DNA of 6,005 bases from assembly GCA_964387985.1 (NCBI GenBank), contig CAYLZG010000200.1, forward strand, positions 1 to 6,005, in the 5' to 3' direction. The DNA is from JALOOB01 sp964387985 (lineage in GTDB: Bacteria > Chloroflexota > Anaerolineae > CG2-30-64-16). Position numbers and translations under genes: made by a program. Positions 5,319 to 6,005 of the stretch are shown in pieces. Every line of letters starts with the position of its first letter. Within the stretch, counting starts at the first letter, position 1. The notes beneath the pieces were generated by a model. It did no database searches. It was not told where the DNA came from and was given only the letters and a program-made list of their open reading frames with translations.

Positions 5319-6005
5319 CTACAGCTTGGTGGCGCTGAAGCAGAGCTCCGCTACGCCCGCCTGCTCGAAAAACTCAATCGTCCAGGTGTGCCAGCCGGGA
5401 GCGATCCACATGTCTACAAAGTAGCCGCGCACAGACTGCTCGCGCCACTCGTTCAGCACGAGCATCCCATCGACATAAATTCGAACCCCGTCATCCGTCC
5501 TTACCGAGACGCGGTAGGTGCCCCCAACAGCATTCGAGACTGTCGTCCAGCGCGCAGAGAAGTAGTCCGGCGCGACTTGGGGTGCAGGCGAACCCCATCC
5601 CCAGTTGTAGCACGGCCGGCCTTCGAACCGATGCAGGACCACCGGACCTGTCAGATCCATGCTGTTGTAGTAGGTGGCGGTCCAGGCTCCATGAGGAGGC
5701 TGCGGCCCAGGGTGCGGACCAGGATGGGGCTGCGGTTTGGGCTGCGGCTTGGGTGGCGGACATGCACGGTAGATCACCAACGTCTGCCCGACATAGATGC
5801 GATCGGGATTCCAGATGTTGTTCCACCGCTGGAGCTGCGCCACCGTAACTCCGTAGCGATAGGCAATCCGAGTTAGGTTGTCACCCCGCACTACGCGGTA
5901 GTAGACAGGGCAGCTCGTTCCCTGGCTGACGTTTGCGGCGCTCGAAGACGCCGGGGCCGCCGCCGCCGAAGGCACGAGTACAGCGGTCAACAAGAGCATG
6001 ACGAC
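5319..6005 (-). CDS. Secreted LysM plus PA14-like domain protein (5' partial)
   Basis: Numbering from the ATG at 5999, the readable 226 residues begin with a hydrophobic, alanine-rich signal peptide core (MLLLTAVLVPSAAAAPA). The frame stays open to the window edge, and the basic N-terminus expected of a signal peptide is missing, so the true start is probably upstream. One LysM domain (33-77, YRVVRGDNLTRIAYRYGV ... VGQTLVIY) should bind peptidoglycan or chitin-like glycans. A proline-rich linker (81-103, KPQP/HPGP repeats) leads to a PA14-like beta-sandwich domain (~104-224, WTATYYNSMDLTGP ... DDGVRIYVDG). Cys30/Cys80 flank LysM and Cys130/Cys220 span the second domain, so two disulfides are plausible. 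The role is probably extracellular carbohydrate or cell-wall binding. No catalytic domain is visible. Confidence 0.9.
   Translation of the reverse strand, partial: VVMLLLTAVLVPSAAAAPASSSAANVSQGTSCPVYYRVVRGDNLTRIAYRYGVTVAQLQRWNNIWNPDRIYVGQTLVIYRACPPPKPQPKPQPHPGPHPGPQPPHGAWTATYYNSMDLTGPVVLHRFEGRPCYNWGWGSPAPQVAPDYFSARWTTVSNAVGGTYRVSVRTDDGVRIYVDGMLVLNEWREQSVRGYFVDMWIAPGWHTWTIEFFEQAGVAELCFSATKL
5688..5759 (-). repeat. Low-complexity proline-rich linker repeat
   Basis: Short imperfect repeats encode KPQPKPQP, HPGPHPGP and PPHG in the linker between the LysM and PA14-like domains. This is a spacer that can change length by slippage, not a CRISPR or mobile repeat. Confidence 0.7.

Noticed and set aside
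5688..5759. Short tandem repeats considered as CRISPR or satellite
   Set aside because: Units are only about 6 bases, imperfect, and encode an in-frame Pro-rich linker. There are no spacers.
5388..5876. Plus-strand open frame opposite the LysM/PA14 gene
   Set aside because: It is antisense to a gene with two recognisable domains, and its own translation is Arg/Pro-rich low complexity with no motif.

Overview
This window looks like part of a GC-rich (roughly 60%) bacterial chromosome, most likely Chloroflexota. Two things suggest this. A phosphatase / DUF3090 / SCO1664-family gene trio, best known from actinobacteria, sits beside a ParB-domain gene. A secreted LysM plus PA14-like protein of a kind I associate with Chloroflexota also lies nearby. 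The assignment is inference from gene content, not from a marker gene.

Layout. (1) Positions 1-1489 are an insertion sequence with one intact DDE (rve-type) transposase on the minus strand. Its ends are built from a repeated module of about 26 bp, and the left end appears to run off the window. A 24-bp hairpin follows the transposase stop. (2) Positions 1498-1657 are a compact tRNA-Glu(CUC) unit: a perfect-consensus sigma70-type promoter 8 bp outside the IS, the tRNA with encoded CCA, and a strong intrinsic terminator. (3) Positions ~1689-4760 are a plus-strand run of four closely spaced genes: a ParB-like-domain protein interrupted by a 131-base assembly gap, a histidine-phosphatase-family protein, a DUF3090 protein with a CxxC...HxC cluster, and an SCO1664-family protein with PI3/4-kinase-like motifs. 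(4) Positions 4785-6005 carry two minus-strand genes convergent with the run: an ArfB-type ribosome-rescue peptidyl-tRNA hydrolase and, upstream of it, the LysM/PA14 protein, whose 5' end is beyond the window. A perfect 14-bp hairpin separates these two.

The last three genes of the plus-strand run keep the order I recall from mycobacteria (Rv2135c-Rv2134c-Rv2133c). With a phosphatase-fold protein, a putative metal-binding protein, a kinase-like protein and a ParB/Srx-like protein, the cluster could be an uncharacterised phosphorylation system. This is the most interesting content of the window. The pathway and substrate cannot be read from the sequence.
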